A DNA stretch of 64,000 nucleotides from Rhynochetos jubatus (GCA_027574665.1 CM050654.1:33189722-33253721), one strand, 5' to 3'. Shown: positions 35,801 to 48,103, numbered from the stretch's first letter. A program made the numbers and translations. Notes: a model not told the origin generated them from the sequence alone.

Positions 35801-38800
35801 TGCTTAGCACAGGCCCCAGCAGAGGGGTAGAGGAGGCAGGTGAGGACAATCATCTTCCTGCAATTGCCTTCCCCTGACTCACAAAAGCCAGCAAAGCTCA
35901 GCCCCCAAACCAGGTGTCCCTCCAAGCACAGCGGATGAAGATACCGTGGGCTTAAACTCAAAATACCAGTAGCATCCCAGGATATCTCCCTAGCTGCATG
36001 CCCTGTACCGCTATTTCCTTATTCTTAGCCACAAGCAATGGTTTGTGCACAAGTTTGCAATTAAAGTAACTGAGCAAGTCTAAACAGCTCATTAACAAGA
36101 GGTGATGCTCATTACCCTGTTTTTAAGAGATATTAAACCATCCGAGACAGGCCAATGACCTCTCCCATCAGAAAAAGAACACCAGGTGCTAATTAACTTA
36201 CTTGAGATTACATAAACTAATTCAGCAGTGAAGCTGGAAATGTGTTTTCCTGACATTTAACCAAACCTGATAGTACAGTGCGCTCGGGAAAATATAACCC
36301 TGTATAAACATGTTTGTACTCAGATACCACTTCTGCAGACTAAATAAGCAGAGCTGGGATAAAAGGAGCAAGGATGCTTCAGACAGAGGGTGCGGTGTGG
36401 GAAAAGAGAGGTGAAGGACACAGGAAAGAGCTCTTTAGCTGGTAAACAGAGCACATGCAACAGCAGGAAATCATCAAGAGCCTACAAGGTTATCTCTAAT
36501 TCCCACGAAGCAGCAGAGCTGACTGGCCCTCTTGTTTTGCAAGACAAGAAAGCAGGGCTGGCTGCTTGGGTTGGTGTGGACACGTTGGAGGGGAAAAGAG
36601 AGGGGAGCGTGCAGTGGCCTCGGTTCCCTTGGTCAGAGCTCGGCAAAGCGCCAAGCAGTTGTTTCTTCATTGGTCTAGCTGGGTAAACACACAGAATGGC
36701 GCCTGGGAGATTACATAAACCCCTCTCATCTCCTTAGAACTGCACCCCAAAATCTAAATATAAAAAGAGAGAATTACAGTTATCTTAATTCAAAGAAATT
36801 TATTTAACAAACCTCAGGAATATCGCTTGACACTTCCACAGGCTTCAGAAAACAAAGAGTTACCCATTGCTGCACAGGTTGCTGTATATAAGGACATCTC
36901 CGAGACAAACAACCCTGGTTTGTAACATTCAGCCATCCAAACGCACCTTCTCCCCGCAGTACTGAGTCAAGCAGTACTGTACAAAGCCAGTTGGAAAAAA
37001 AAGCTATTGTATTTTCCCTAGAGGTTTCCCACCCCCAATAAAAAGCCTCTTCAGCTAGCAGAGGGCATCCTAAAATCATTCACAGTTGCACCAAGTCTTG
37101 GGTGAACTCAATGGCAAATTGTCCGCTGCCTCCCTCTAACCCGAGTGGGAGGCACCAGCCTGGGACTCCGGCTACGGCTGCCTCCCCCCAGGGAAGGGGT
37201 TGGGGGCGCAGCCTCCCACTAGCACAAAAGGGAGCACACACAGAAGTGATTTCCAGTTTTGGATGACAGCAAGAAGGCACTGTGAAGTGACACCCATGTT
37301 TCTAGACAAGCCACGGACACCCTTAACCTCGTGTAGGGGAACTGTCCTGCCTGGCACAGGCACCCCTAGGCACCAGGACCGATTTACTGGTTAGTCAAGG
37401 CACTCTAGCACCTGGTAACACCGACGTGCAAGAGTTCAGAAGCAGACCTTGCAGACTCCTCGGGTAAGCGGCTCTGCTAAAGCCAACAGCACTGTTCACA
37501 CAGTCACCTGCAAGTTCAGCCCACTAGCACGCCTTCAACAGCGCAATTCAGCCAGTCACAAGCACCTTCACAAAGGGAGACACAATCACCGTGCAGTTTT
37601 CCAGAGGCAGGTTAAGGGCACAAGCCCGTGTCCTCGAGAGCGGCTCAGAAACCCCGACAGAGCCCCAGACGCTGCAAGAGCTTCAGGAGCTGGCTGCGCA
37701 GCACGGTTCTGTGCGTTATCTTGCCAAAAAGACAGGCTGATTCACAGGCTAAAGCACAACTGGCACTGTCCAGAGCAAGCCTGGTGTGAAACTGCATCGC
37801 AGAGCGGGCTGAGGAGCGTGGTGTTGAAACGTTACGGAAATCTGAGTGGAGACTGTCCTCATGAAGGCAAGCGAGTCCACACAGGAGCACATTCAGCAAG
37901 TGTGGATGTACACTCGGGCAGGCCTTCAGATTCCTGTTCAAAGACAACGCTGTTTACTCATGGCTCACCTACACAGCCTTCCTGGCCTTTGTGCTATGAT
38001 GCTTTCGTTTCAGGTGAAAAATTGTGTCAAACTTGCTGCACAGGAAATGAAAGCCTTGCTCAACAGCAATCAGACAAGCTACAGAGACAGAACATGTAGA
38101 AACATTTGTCTGAAAACAGAAATACAAGCAGCTTTACCAGCAGATACAAAACAAACATTAAACCAGAAACCCTGAAATAGTCTGAAGACAATTTTATCTG
38201 GGGGCTGTATGTTGGGCAGGGGCGACACTTGTAGGGCAACCAACCTCCTGCTCTCTCCTTTTGCATCAGTGCCCACGGCAAACTTCAAAGCTGAGGTCTT
38301 GACTCAGGCGGTGGCAGGAGGAAAACCAGCCTTAAGGTCGTTTTGGCCAAGTCTCTTTCTATTTCCACCAGCTGTGACAGATCAGAGCTGCCCCATCAGC
38401 CCCTCTTTAAGCAACCATGGGCTGCTCCTCCTCCCAGGCCCACTGTTAATCAGGGGAAGAAAAGGATTTGGTCTGATCAGGAGCACCTGGAGTTTTCTCC
38501 TCCCACAAGAAATGCTACAGGAGACTCTCAGCTACAGGATGAGGAGATTTTCCATTGCCCCAGCAGGAAACCCTGACACCAAATCACACCCCAGAAGGTG
38601 CTGTGGTCTCAGTGTGGTCTGCCTGGCCACCGTGCCCACTTAAAGCCCCCGCGGAGCTTGTCCCTATTGCCCCATAGGGACAAAAAAACTAGGAAAAGCA
38701 ATGCCCCTTACAGTGAACTCAGCGAGGGCTGTGAGTGAGCCAGCCTGGGTGACCAATCGGCATGTGTCCCACAGGGGTGGCAGAGGAGTGGTGGCAGTGG

Positions 38801-39277
38801 GAAGAGGCCACGGGCACAGCAACAGAGCACTGCTGCCCGAGGAAGGCATCACAACACTTCCCTGTACACCTGCATCACCCAACGCCTGCCCTTGGTCCTG
38901 AGACAGCTACATCTCCCTGCACCTCTCTCAGGTGTCCCAGAAAAACTCAGGGGAAAGGGCATATACAGGGAATGTGCCAGCAGGAAACAAAACAGGTGAT
39001 CCAATCTAGACCTGCATGCTTTCTCTTTTGAAAAGGAAAGGGAGGAGTGAGACCCAGTGAAGATTTTCAATACTCCACGCCAGTGAGCGTGGCCAGGCAC
39101 AAATCACCTGTCCCTGAGACAGAGCAAAGCCACGAGACACGGTGGAGTTGTGGCACACTCTTCACAGGCTCCAGAGTACGGGGGAAAGCACAGCAACACC
39201 AAACCCAGAGCAGTACGGGCTGTGTGTAAGCCTCACAGCAGCCCACACCTCCGTAAGTTCAACGGGATGCCCTCTTC
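32804..39277. other. Convergent intergenic region between SCTR and TMEM37
   Basis: The two genes face each other here, so the region holds the SCTR 3' UTR at its left and ends at the TMEM37 poly(A) signal. I see no conserved exon. The largest open frame is 37449-38099 (plus, 216 codons), of unknown meaning. An A run lies at 34687-34699. Confidence 0.55.
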
Positions 39278-39283
39278 TTTAAT
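39278..39283 (-). terminator. TMEM37: TMEM37 probable poly(A) signal
   Basis: ATTAAA on the minus strand lies about 240 nt after the stop codon, followed by a GT-rich segment (GGTGTGGGCTGCTGTGAGG). A more distal site cannot be excluded, for example ATAAAT near 36795. Confidence 0.45.
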
Positions 39284-39520
39284 CCACTTCTCCAGAAAAA
39301 CACCCTGCAGCGGAGCCAGCCCCAGTCTGTGCTTTGCTGTGTTGCTCAGCCCTCGGTGCCAGCCCGTGGGTGGGTACGTCTTCTACAGGCATCAAGGCTG
39401 ACGCTGCCCCTCCATGCACAGAATTAAAGACACCGTGTCCTTTTCACACTTCGACTCCCTTTTTTTGAGTCTAATTGGCAAAGCTGATATCGAAAAGGCG
39501 GAGGTGACACCCTTTTGCGC

Positions 39521-40093
39521 CTAGATTTTGCCTACCCTGTTCCTGGGGTGCGTGAGGCTGTTGATGTGAAGCCCGCTGATCCCGTTAAGGAAGAAGAGAA
39601 AGGCAGCGATGAACTCGCACCAGTACGTCAGTGTGAAGCCCGTGAAGGTGAGGTGATCCTTCACCAGGATGGAGAAGCTCAGAACTCCGGTGGCCGACAG
39701 CAAAAATGAGCAGAGGACGAGAACCGAGCCCATTGACCACTTCCGCCTCGCGTTGGTGTCCTCACAGACCTGGGACACCATCAGGAGCTCCAGGCCAAAT
39801 ATGGCGACCACAACGGCAAAGGACACCATGCTCCTTATGGGGATCACCCCCACGCTCAGCCCCTCCACGTTGGCCAGGCTGAAGTCGGTGACGCACCTCA
39901 GGACGCTGCCATTGCTAACGGTGCAGAAGTGCCACAGTCCGAAGAGCCGTCCCCTCGCGAAGAGCCAGCGGCCGTCGCAGACAGAGATGGATGACAGCAC
40001 CACCGCTATGGCCACGCACAAGATGATCAGGCTCCTGATGAGGGTTTCAAAGAAGGATTTCTGCGGTCTCCGGTGTGCCAGCAGCCTCTGCGC
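39521..40093 (-). CDS. TMEM37: TMEM37 exon 2
   Basis: The acceptor is CCATCCTTAAG/GCGCAG. The exon encodes 190 codons and ends with TAG at 39521-39523. It contains all four membrane segments. Confidence 0.96.
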   Translation of the reverse strand, partial: AQRLLAHRRPQKSFFETLIRSLIILCVAIAVVLSSISVCDGRWLFARGRLFGLWHFCTVSNGSVLRCVTDFSLANVEGLSVGVIPIRSMVSFAVVVAIFGLELLMVSQVCEDTNARRKWSMGSVLVLCSFLLSATGVLSFSILVKDHLTFTGFTLTYWCEFIAAFLFFLNGISGLHINSLTHPRNRVGKI

Positions 40094-40903
40094 CTTAAGG
40101 ATGGGGTGGGGGGATAGAAAAAACCCTGAGTTAGCAGGGTTTTGGGGGAAATGAAACCAGAGGGACAAAGCTGCGTGGCTTCAGCGTTTGAAGTGATTTG
40201 CTTGTGCACATCAAACCCCTTCTCACAGGGGAAGGCAGCACAGGCTGTACCCAGGAGAAATGAAGGGTGGGTGAAGCTCTCCCGGTTCCCCGGCTGCACG
40301 AACAATGGTTCCACGTCAAGGCCCGGGTTCGGGGATCACAAAAACCTTGAGCTGAGCAAGATCCCTGGCCCACAGCCCCCGCGGCACAGCCTCCCGCTTT
40401 GGCAGGGCTGGAGGAAACCGCTGGCCCCGGGGAGGATGGGAGCCGACGGCTGGGGCAGGGGAGGGAGCAGAAGTGGGGCCGGGGGAGGGCACCCAGTTAC
40501 CACCGCTGCCCTTTTCCCACAGCCGCCCCCGCTGCAGCCAGCCGGGCTCCCCGGGTCCAGCAGCGCCCCGGACCCGGCCCGGCTTCCCGGCGCTGAGGGG
40601 TGGATGTCTCCGGCTGCAGCCCCCAAGAAACCGCATTGGCAACGCACGTCTCCTCCTCCAACCCCCCCCAGGAGGGCCCTAAGTTTAACTACAAGCCCCC
40701 CGCAGCCCCCCCCCAGCCCTGCGCGCCTGCCGGTGCCGAGAGCCAGGTACGGCGGGGATGGGGAGAGCCACGGACCGGGGGAGCAGCTGCTGCCCGCCCC
40801 GGCGGGTCGGGGCGGCCCCGGCCGCGCAGGAACAAGCCGAAGCGGCTGCCCGTGTGCCCGGCAGAACCGTGCGGCCACGTACCTGCGCCCCGATGGCGGT
40901 CAT
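39521..40903 (-). CDS. TMEM37: TMEM37, claudin-like calcium-channel gamma-like subunit, complete, 2 exons
   Basis: TMEM37 (PR1) is a small tetraspan protein of the PMP22/claudin/CACNG group, reported as a gamma-like modulator of voltage-gated calcium channels (family knowledge). The two exons join MTAIGAQ to AQRLLAHRRPQKSFFETLIR and give 197 residues. TM1 is about 27-45. The first extracellular loop has GLWHFC at 59-64, the claudin-type GLW...C signature, with a second cysteine at 74 and a sequon at N68. TM2 is about 92-114, TM3 126-150 and TM4 157-183, and the short tail ends NRVGKI. Length and motifs agree with the mammalian protein. An in-frame upstream ATG at 40166-40168 belongs to the intron; the exon 1 splice and synteny decide the start at 40903. 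Confidence 0.95.
40883..40903 (-). CDS. TMEM37: TMEM37 exon 1 (7 codons)
   Basis: It encodes MTAIGAQ, with donor GCGCAG/GTACGT. As I remember it, mammalian TMEM37 likewise starts with MTA and a seven-residue first coding exon. A TATA box lies about 45-50 bp upstream, implying a 5' UTR of about 20 nt. Confidence 0.9.
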
Positions 40904-40947
40904 GCTGCCGGCTGCGCCGAAAGGCGCAAGCGGGTTCCGACCGCCGC

Positions 40948-40955
40948 TTTTTATA
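40948..40955 (-). promoter_or_regulatory. TMEM37: TMEM37 TATA box
   Basis: TATAAAAA on the minus strand is preceded by GA and followed by GCGGCGG. It sits inside a CpG island, which is less usual for a TATA promoter. The expected transcription start is near 40925. Confidence 0.7.
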
Positions 40956-41031
40956 TCCCCGGAGAGCAGCGGGCAGCTCCCCCGCCTGCCACGCCCGCGG
41001 GGCCGGGGCGCCCTCCGGGCACCCCCCCGCG

Positions 41032-41042
41032 GCTGAGTCAGC
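41032..41042. promoter_or_regulatory. TMEM37: AP-1 / MARE-like palindrome upstream of TMEM37
   Basis: GCTGAGTCAGC is a perfect 11-bp palindrome containing the AP-1 core TGAGTCA and both GC flanks of a small-Maf recognition element. Read on the minus strand it also fits the NRF2 antioxidant-response core (TGACTCAGC). It lies about 80 bp upstream of the TATA box. Confidence 0.55.
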
Positions 41043-41172
41043 GCGGCCACGGCGGGCGGAGCCGGGCCGGGCCGAGTTGGGCTGGGATGCTCCCCGGCCC
41101 GGCACCGCGGTTAAAGGCAGCGCTGTCCCGGGGACAGGATTAGAGCACGACCGCTTCGGGAGAAGGTGTCCC

Positions 41173-41208
41173 GGGCGCAGCGGCTCCCCCGGGCGCAGCG
41201 GCTCCCCC
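41173..41208. repeat. 18-bp tandem duplication
   Basis: Two adjacent perfect copies of GGGCGCAGCGGCTCCCCC lie in the CpG island upstream of TMEM37. Confidence 0.9.
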
Positions 41209-43764
41209 TGCCGCGCTGCAGCCTCATCCCCTCCCCGCGTACCGCCGGAGAGCGGGAGGTTTGCTTCTCGGGGCAGCGCGTATTGCCGCCGGTGCCTTCG
41301 TGGGACGGGCAACAAGCCCGAAAGCTGCGCGTCCACCCGCGGCGCGGAGAGCCCCGCGCAGTCCGTGCGCATCCCTTCGGGAGGCGGGTACCGACCGCGC
41401 TTGGCTGCACAGGAGCCCCCCGGCCCGCTCCAGCCGCGGGTACCGGGGCTGACCCGGCGGTACCGGCCGCAGGACGCGGTGGCAGCTCGCCTGCCCAGCC
41501 ACTGCGCTCGCCCCCGTCCAGACACGGGCTCCGCTCGCCCGCCGGGGTTACGCCTCTCCCCTTGGGCTCTGCGCACTCTGCTCTCTCCCCGCAGTACTTA
41601 ACCTGTGTATCCCCACCTGTACCGTCAGCAGAAACTCTCTGCTCCTAAAGTTTTACGCCCTCGCTCTTTTCCTCACCGTGTTTTGCCATCCCCTAACGAA
41701 CCACCCATTGCTTTACTTTTTTAATTGTATTTTTGTCAGAATCGGCTTAAAACCCCAAGGAAGTTGGGATCTGCTGCGTCATCAAAAAACCCGTGTTTCG
41801 CTGCCAAACTGATGTCAGTTCCAGCGGAGAGGCCTGCAGCGACCCCGCAGGCTCCGGGGGGATGTGCTCCTCAGGTCACCGTTCCCGGGTCAGGGTTCGA
41901 CCCTTCCCCTTCGAGCCGGAGGGAGTTGGGAAGGATCTACTCCACCTCGGGGTGGTAGAAGTTGTAACTTTACCCTTCTAGCAGCTTCCGCGGACAAATC
42001 GCTTGTCCATACGGGTTGTTTCATTAACCTCTACGCATTGTACCGGGGCTTTTTGTTTCCCTTCCCTTCGTACGTATCTCTGTGTCCGCGATGGTCTGGC
42101 TGGGGGTGTTTTCCGTAACGCTGTTTCTACTAAGAGTGAGTGTTCTGAACAATATGTTTATTTTAGTTTTCATACTTCACATTTTAATGATAAATTCTGA
42201 CCTTTTTCCTTCTCTCTTCCTGCAAACCCCTTTGTTTAATCGTTTCTCTGCAAGCATCTCTTGGACGCATTATTAGATTATACTCCTATCAAACACTGAA
42301 TCGGGATTTTCCGCTTTTGCAACACAGCAAATTCCTGCGAGATCTGTCGTGACAACTTCTTCTGTTGGCTTGCGGTCTGCAGCGCTGGTTGTTTTCTGAA
42401 CGCGTTATCCAAGCCAGCCGACTTGACGCTCGCCGCATCCCTCTTCCACTGCAGGTTCATCAGGTGACAGAATAGCTTTGTAAACACCCTGGGCTACTTA
42501 TTCCACAGGTTAAAGAGCGTTTCCGTAGCGCGGTGTTCAGACCCATCACGTGCACGTGCTGTTACACCCTCCCAAGTTCCAGATTTAACAGCGTTTGTGT
42601 AATTCGGACTCAAAAAGCGCAAGCAGGGCCTGTTGCCTCGTTTGCTGTGTGAACTAACAAGCGCCGCTTGCAGGGCGCTAAGCGAACACGGGTTCGGGCC
42701 AGACAAAATCCATCTGGCAAAAACCTCCCGTGACTGACGCCTTCCGTAACACAGGCTCCGTCCCGCGAAGCGTTTGGCAGTTTGGCCCCCAGTTAGCAGA
42801 ATTATTAAGCGTAGATCTGCCTTCAAAACACAGGAGTTATCCCAATGGATTCAGCAATTTTTATAAAAAATTCTGCCGCTGCTCGGCTGGAGAAGCCTCC
42901 GTTAAAGATGGCTGGATTTGCGAAGCCTGCTAGAACTGCGCACCTATCTCGAATGGCAGCGTGAGGCCACCTTCACTGCCTCGGGACACAAGAAGCCAAA
43001 CAGAGTTTTCATCTTTTCAAGATAAAAATAACAGAACTGACTGAAGAAAAGACAAATCGTGGAAAAATGCCTCAAGGTTATTATTTTGGAAAACTGTATG
43101 TGAAAACAGTGTGTTAGAACACAAAGAACTCAGTACTTTAAAAAGAAAAAAACCACTTTTTTTCCTGAAAAAATATGTTACCTACATCACAGCACCATGG
43201 TAAATGACCTTTGAAGCACTTCAGATGTATTTTTGGTTCAGCTGTGTTAATTTAAAGTTCTTGGTATATCGCCAGTTTCATTATTTTGTTTAGAAAGTCC
43301 CTTTTCTCTATTGTTTAAGTGGGTATTTCATATCCTCTCCCTGGAGAGAAAGTTTTCAGGGAAATGTGTTCATAAATAATGGAAGTTACCAGAGACTGTT
43401 GTAAAACATGGAAATAGTTTGGTTTGGTTCACTTAAAACCACGAGAAGCTTAACGCTGAAGAATCTGTTCCAGCTTTTCTCCTGCAGAAGCCCCGGTGAA
43501 GGTTCAGGACTGAAGTCTGAGAGTCAGCAGGGGCTTAGGGAACGGTTACCCGATGAGGTATTTCACTTCGGGGTAAAACAGAGCACAAGTGACAGAGTCA
43601 CCACCAGTCCAGGTTCACCTAATCTCCAAGTTGTTACTTTTGTCAATGCTTTAGCCTGTCGGATAAAGTTCTTTCCGATCATGTCTTTAATTCTTGGCGC
43701 AGCAGCTGATCTGGCTAGGCATTTAAATCCTCGTTCTTATCAGATCCCTACTCCAGTGGAGCCC

Positions 43765-44254
43765 TCAGCATAAGGAGGATATCAGCCAGTTGGAGCAAGT
43801 CCAGAGGAGGCCACGAAGATGATCAGCGGGCTGGAGAACCCCTCCCATGAAGAAAGGCTGAGAGAGTTGGCTTTGTTCAGCCTGGAGAAGAGAAGGCTCC
43901 TGGGAGACCTTATTGCAGCCTTCCAGTGCCTGAAGGGGGTCTACAAGGAAGCTGGGAGGGGGCTTTTTACAAGGGCCTGTAGTAACAGGACAAGGGATAA
44001 TGGGTTTAAACTGAGAGCAGGGAGATTTAGATTAGATATCAGGAAGAAATTCTTCCCGGAGAGGGTGGTGAGGCACTGGGACAGGTTGCCCAGAGAAGCT
44101 GTGGGTGCCCCATCCCTGGAAGTGTTCAAGGCCAGGCTGGATGAGGCTTGGAACAACCTGGTCTAGTGGAGGGTGTCCCTGCCCATGGCAGGGGGGTTGC
44201 AACTAGATGATCTTTATTTAAGGTCCCTTCCAACCCAACCCATTCTGTGATTCA
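43765..44254 (+). mobile_element. CR1 LINE, 5'-truncated
   Basis: The copy ends with the CR1 terminus (GGTCCCTTCCAACCCAACCC, ATTCTGTGATTC). Upstream it keeps the C-terminal part of the ORF2 polymerase as a 115-codon open frame at 43819-44166 (HEERLRELALFSLEKRRLLG, then the SLEVFKARLDEAW motif). Upstream sequence, including the reverse-transcriptase core, is absent, so the copy is dead. Confidence 0.93.
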
Positions 44255-47200
44255 AGGTGTCTTCCCAGACAGAAGTTGACCTGATCTTGCAGACTGAGAC
44301 CTTGGGAGATGCCCAAAGCCTGTAGGAGAGACAAAATGGTTTTCCACATATCTCCCCAAAAAAGCGAGCATGTAGAAAACAATGAGGAAGAAGGTAGAGG
44401 CCAGCTGTGATGTGACACTGTCCTTTGCACCTTTTTTCGGGCAGTAGATTGAAAATCCAAGTTGAAGAAGCTGCGTTCAGCTCAGGCTGGGTTCAACGCA
44501 GCTGGACTGAAAATGAGCTGCTGGAACAGGGCAAAAGCAGCTCAAGACAGGCACCTTCTGGGAACACAGGCACAGTCATCCTCCATGACTAGTGCCCCAG
44601 GCGGCATACGCAACATAAGAGGGCTTTGGGCTGTACCAAGGCCCGGACAGCTCGGACCAACCCATCACAACTGCTTTAGCTCAGTGTTTTCCTCCCCTCA
44701 CCGCAGGGTACTGCAGCCAAGCAGCGTCGCCTGGCGCATACAAGAGCCGCAGTTAGACACAGAGAGGGGAAAGCTCCAGGGCCAGGTGGTTTCACTTCGC
44801 CTCCTGCCTGGAGGCCTCTCCTGTGCTGCTGGAAGGCAGTCTCCACTCACCCAGCTCGGGGCTACCGCAGCCCCAGGCTCTCCCACTCACTGCTGGCCAC
44901 AGCCACTGTGATCCTACTGTCCATCCAAACCAAACGGTACCTGTTAAGGCACCCACAGCTGGGTTGGAAACATGCTGATCACACGCCAGTTCGTTACAGT
45001 GACTTGACCCCTCACCCCAGTTAACTCTAAGATGACAGACTTTAAGCAATTAAGGACAGGTTTAAAGGAATACATTGTGCATCCTGGAAAGAACTGGTTT
45101 TTCACTTCTGATGACTTTCTGGGCCTACCTCAGCATCACACTGCAGACACTGAACACAGGGCGCTCGCTCCTTCTGCTTTGGATTCAGTCCTTTTCAGGG
45201 ACCTCCCGTAAGTTGCACTCGGTTAAGACATCCCTCAAGTACTTGCATCTGCCCACTGCAACAAACCGGTGCTTTGAAATACACATTCAATACAGAAAAT
45301 AAAGCTTTAGCCCTTTTAAGACTATTATAATAAATTGGATCCATATTTCAGTATTATCTAAGCTGAGGGAAATCATATTACTCAGTTTTTAGCTGTCATA
45401 TGTTTCTTATCTCAGTAAAAACTCTGATCAACGCAGCTAAATACAGACTTGAAAGTACCAAGTACATTAAACAAAAAGGTCAGGTCACCTTTCAGATTCA
45501 GACTCAGGTGAGCAGCATTTGTTAGGAGGAGATGGCATACCACCACCTCAGCCTTTTGGGGAACAGGGTACAAGTCAGTGTCTCAGCACACTTTGGAGAT
45601 AAACAAGGTATCTCCTTGTTTGTGCTAGCCAAGTAATGTAATTTTCTTTCCAGGGTGTGGAATCAGCTGCCCAAGGCAACCCAGGCTCACAAACAGAACA
45701 AGCTCCTGGCTTAGAACCAACTGGGCAGAGAGATCACACGATATCCCCGTGTGCCAGGGCTTTGGACTGGCAATAAAGAGCCGCTCGTGGTAGTGCTTAG
45801 GGCTGAAGTAAACCACGCTAACATAAGGATTGGAAGGGATTTGTTGAGCCACTGATTCCAATTCCAGGCAGTTTTTCATGTCACCTCTTTCACAACCTTA
45901 CCAAGCTCCAGGAATTTTGAGTAGCTGTTGCTGCCCAGGCCCACACTCAATAATGACAGTTTGAATGGCTTCTCCATTACCCCGGACAGGCTGAAGTATG
46001 GGAAGGCTTTCAGACCTCAGCAGCAAGACATACTGAATGACACTGAGAACAGCTCTGTACAGCTCCAGGTATTCTTGAGTTAGCAAAGGACTGCTCTAAA
46101 ACCAGATGCATGGTGGTTGTACAAGATGAATCAGCTTTAACCAGCATTAAGTGTGTCAGACATTGAAAAATAAACATGTGTGTCCTGGGACTAACCAAAA
46201 ATCCAGTAGCCACAGGTGGAAATGGGAATGAAAATTAGAAGACCAGCCAAGCATCACATGAATTCTCTATTCTAGGAGAACATGACCAAGCTGTGTTTAA
46301 CTTTCACACATATGCTGGTTCTAGAGGAAATACAAGCTCATCTTGTAAACGATGAAGACAGACTCATGTCTAGAATAGGTCGATGTTATCTGCACTTTAA
46401 ATGAGCAGCTGAAGACTGCCTGATTTACAGATGAGTTATCTGACTCTGAAGATACTTCATATACTTGTGGGTAGGGGGAAAGAAAAATCAGATTCCATCT
46501 TTCATTCTATTCTATCAACTTTTACACTTCTTAGTTTATTACTGTGACACTCAAATGTGTTATGTCTATGTAGTATCAACTGGTCTTGCCCCCAATTAGC
46601 TTTGACAGCTTGGAAGATTGCATAGCCCTTTTTTGGTGACAGCTGTAGTGTTTAGAAACCTCTCCAAGCCAAAAATGCATCTTTTTTTTTCCTCCATCTC
46701 CCCCAATTTATAACCAATCCCACAAGACAGCTCAGATGCCCAGTCACCCCAAAATGGCATTGCCCAATATTGTTTGCGCTGAACACTCAGGGGGCAGAGC
46801 AAATATTTTGAACAGCAGCAAATACAATTGTCATTTATTTTAGCAGTATCAAACAAGTTCAAAGGTCAAAATACTTGCACTGGGAAACAAGATCACTCCA
46901 GACAGGACTGAAGAATTTTGACAGACAGCTGCATGCTGCAGCCAGCCTCAGTGTGCTTTTTAATCAAAACAGAAAACTTAAGGGTTGAAAACTCTGTTAC
47001 AGGCCTTAAGCAGTACACCAATACCGATTTTTTAAAACTGTGCTAGGGGTGTTGCACCTTCACATGTTTGGCAAGAGCAAGCAAAACCCGCAAGAAAAAA
47101 CCCAAGGAAAACAACATCTCCTTTACAGCTTATCTCTAATTGCACTGGGTACCAATCAACTGGCTTCTCTGTGCAAGAACTAATAGCAGAAGTGCGATAG

Positions 47201-47696
47201 AAGGAATACTGTCTTATCACAGACGCAAGTTAACATTTATTATTGTGATATCCAAAGTCCAGATTCCATCCTGCATGCTCTGCAAGCTCAGCAAACCAGA
47301 CCTGAGTGCATGCGTGCCAGCTGGCCTCTGACCTCTCGTGCGCTGGGCTTGTTTCAGCGCACGTCTCTTCCCCTTCGCAAGCACTGCAAGGCTCAGGATG
47401 TTGCTGGCCTTTCTTTGATCTAACACAGAGGAAAGAGCAGCAGCTCTGGGAGTCAGAACAATCCCATTTTGCAGCACTGCCCAGCCATCAAAAGCATCTG
47501 TTCCTCTGTAATGTGTACCTTACTGCAGACAGAGTAATGGTTCTGAAGTTATGTTTTGGTTTGAGGCTTGCTGCTTATGATCTCAGGGCTATATACCTTA
47601 AAGGTTGTCCGTTTTTACCTCTGTATTAGTTTAATAAAAGCAATTACCTCTACTACAAATCTGTTTGTAGATGTCCTTAAACCACCAACGCTCTAG

Positions 47697-48103
47697 CATC
47701 CCTCCCATGAAGAAAGGCTGAGAGAGTTGGCTTTGTTCAGCCTGGAGAAGGCTCCCGGGAGACCTTATTGCAGCCTTCCAGTGCCTGAAGGGGGTCTACA
47801 AGGAAGCTGGGGGGGGGGGCTTTTTACAAGGACCTGTAGTGACAGGACAAGGGGTAATGGGTTTCAACTGAAAGCAGGGAGATTTAGATTAGATAGCAGG
47901 AAGAAATTCTTCCCAGAGAGGGTGGTGAGGCACTGGCACAGGTTGCCCAGAGAACCTGTGGATGCCCCATCCCTGGAAGTGTTCAAGGCCAGGCTGGATG
48001 AGGCTTGGAGCAACCTGGTCTAGTGGAGGGTGTCCCTGCCCATGGCAGGGGGTTGTAACTAGATGACCTTTAAGGTCCCTTCCAACCCAAACCATTCTAT
48101 GAT
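47697..48103 (+). mobile_element. CR1 LINE, 5'-truncated
   Basis: It shares long near-identical stretches with the copy at 43765-44254, from TCCCATGAAGAAAGGCTG to the terminal CCATTCTATGATC. It differs by a deletion after CCTGGAGAAG and a run of nine G's. A 98-codon open frame (47727-48023) still covers the polymerase C-terminal end. Confidence 0.93.

Larger units (their letters stand above)
40380..41560. promoter_or_regulatory. TMEM37: TMEM37 CpG island
   Basis: This long GC- and CpG-rich segment spans the TMEM37 intron, first exon and upstream region. The large overlapping open frames on both strands here come from the scarcity of AT-rich stop codons. An 18-bp unit (GGGCGCAGCGGCTCCCCC) is duplicated at 41173-41208. 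Confidence 0.75.

Noticed and set aside
39521-40168. TMEM37 as a single 215-codon exon starting at 40168
   Set aside because: The N-terminal 25 residues come from the intron. The acceptor at 40094 joined to MTAIGAQ at 40883-40903 restores the known TMEM37 start.
40142-41601. Three large open frames of about 300 codons (two plus, one minus) over the TMEM37 CpG island
   Set aside because: They overlap one another and TMEM37 exon 1. They are rich in Pro, Ala, Arg and Gly as expected from GC-rich DNA with few stops, and show no domain.
41880-41900. tRNA-like T-loop (GGGTTCGACCC)
   Set aside because: No matching acceptor stem, D arm or anticodon arm could be placed around it.
44500-44911. Open frame at 44462-44911 as a gene
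   Set aside because: No conserved motif, no splice partner and overlapping frames on the other strand.
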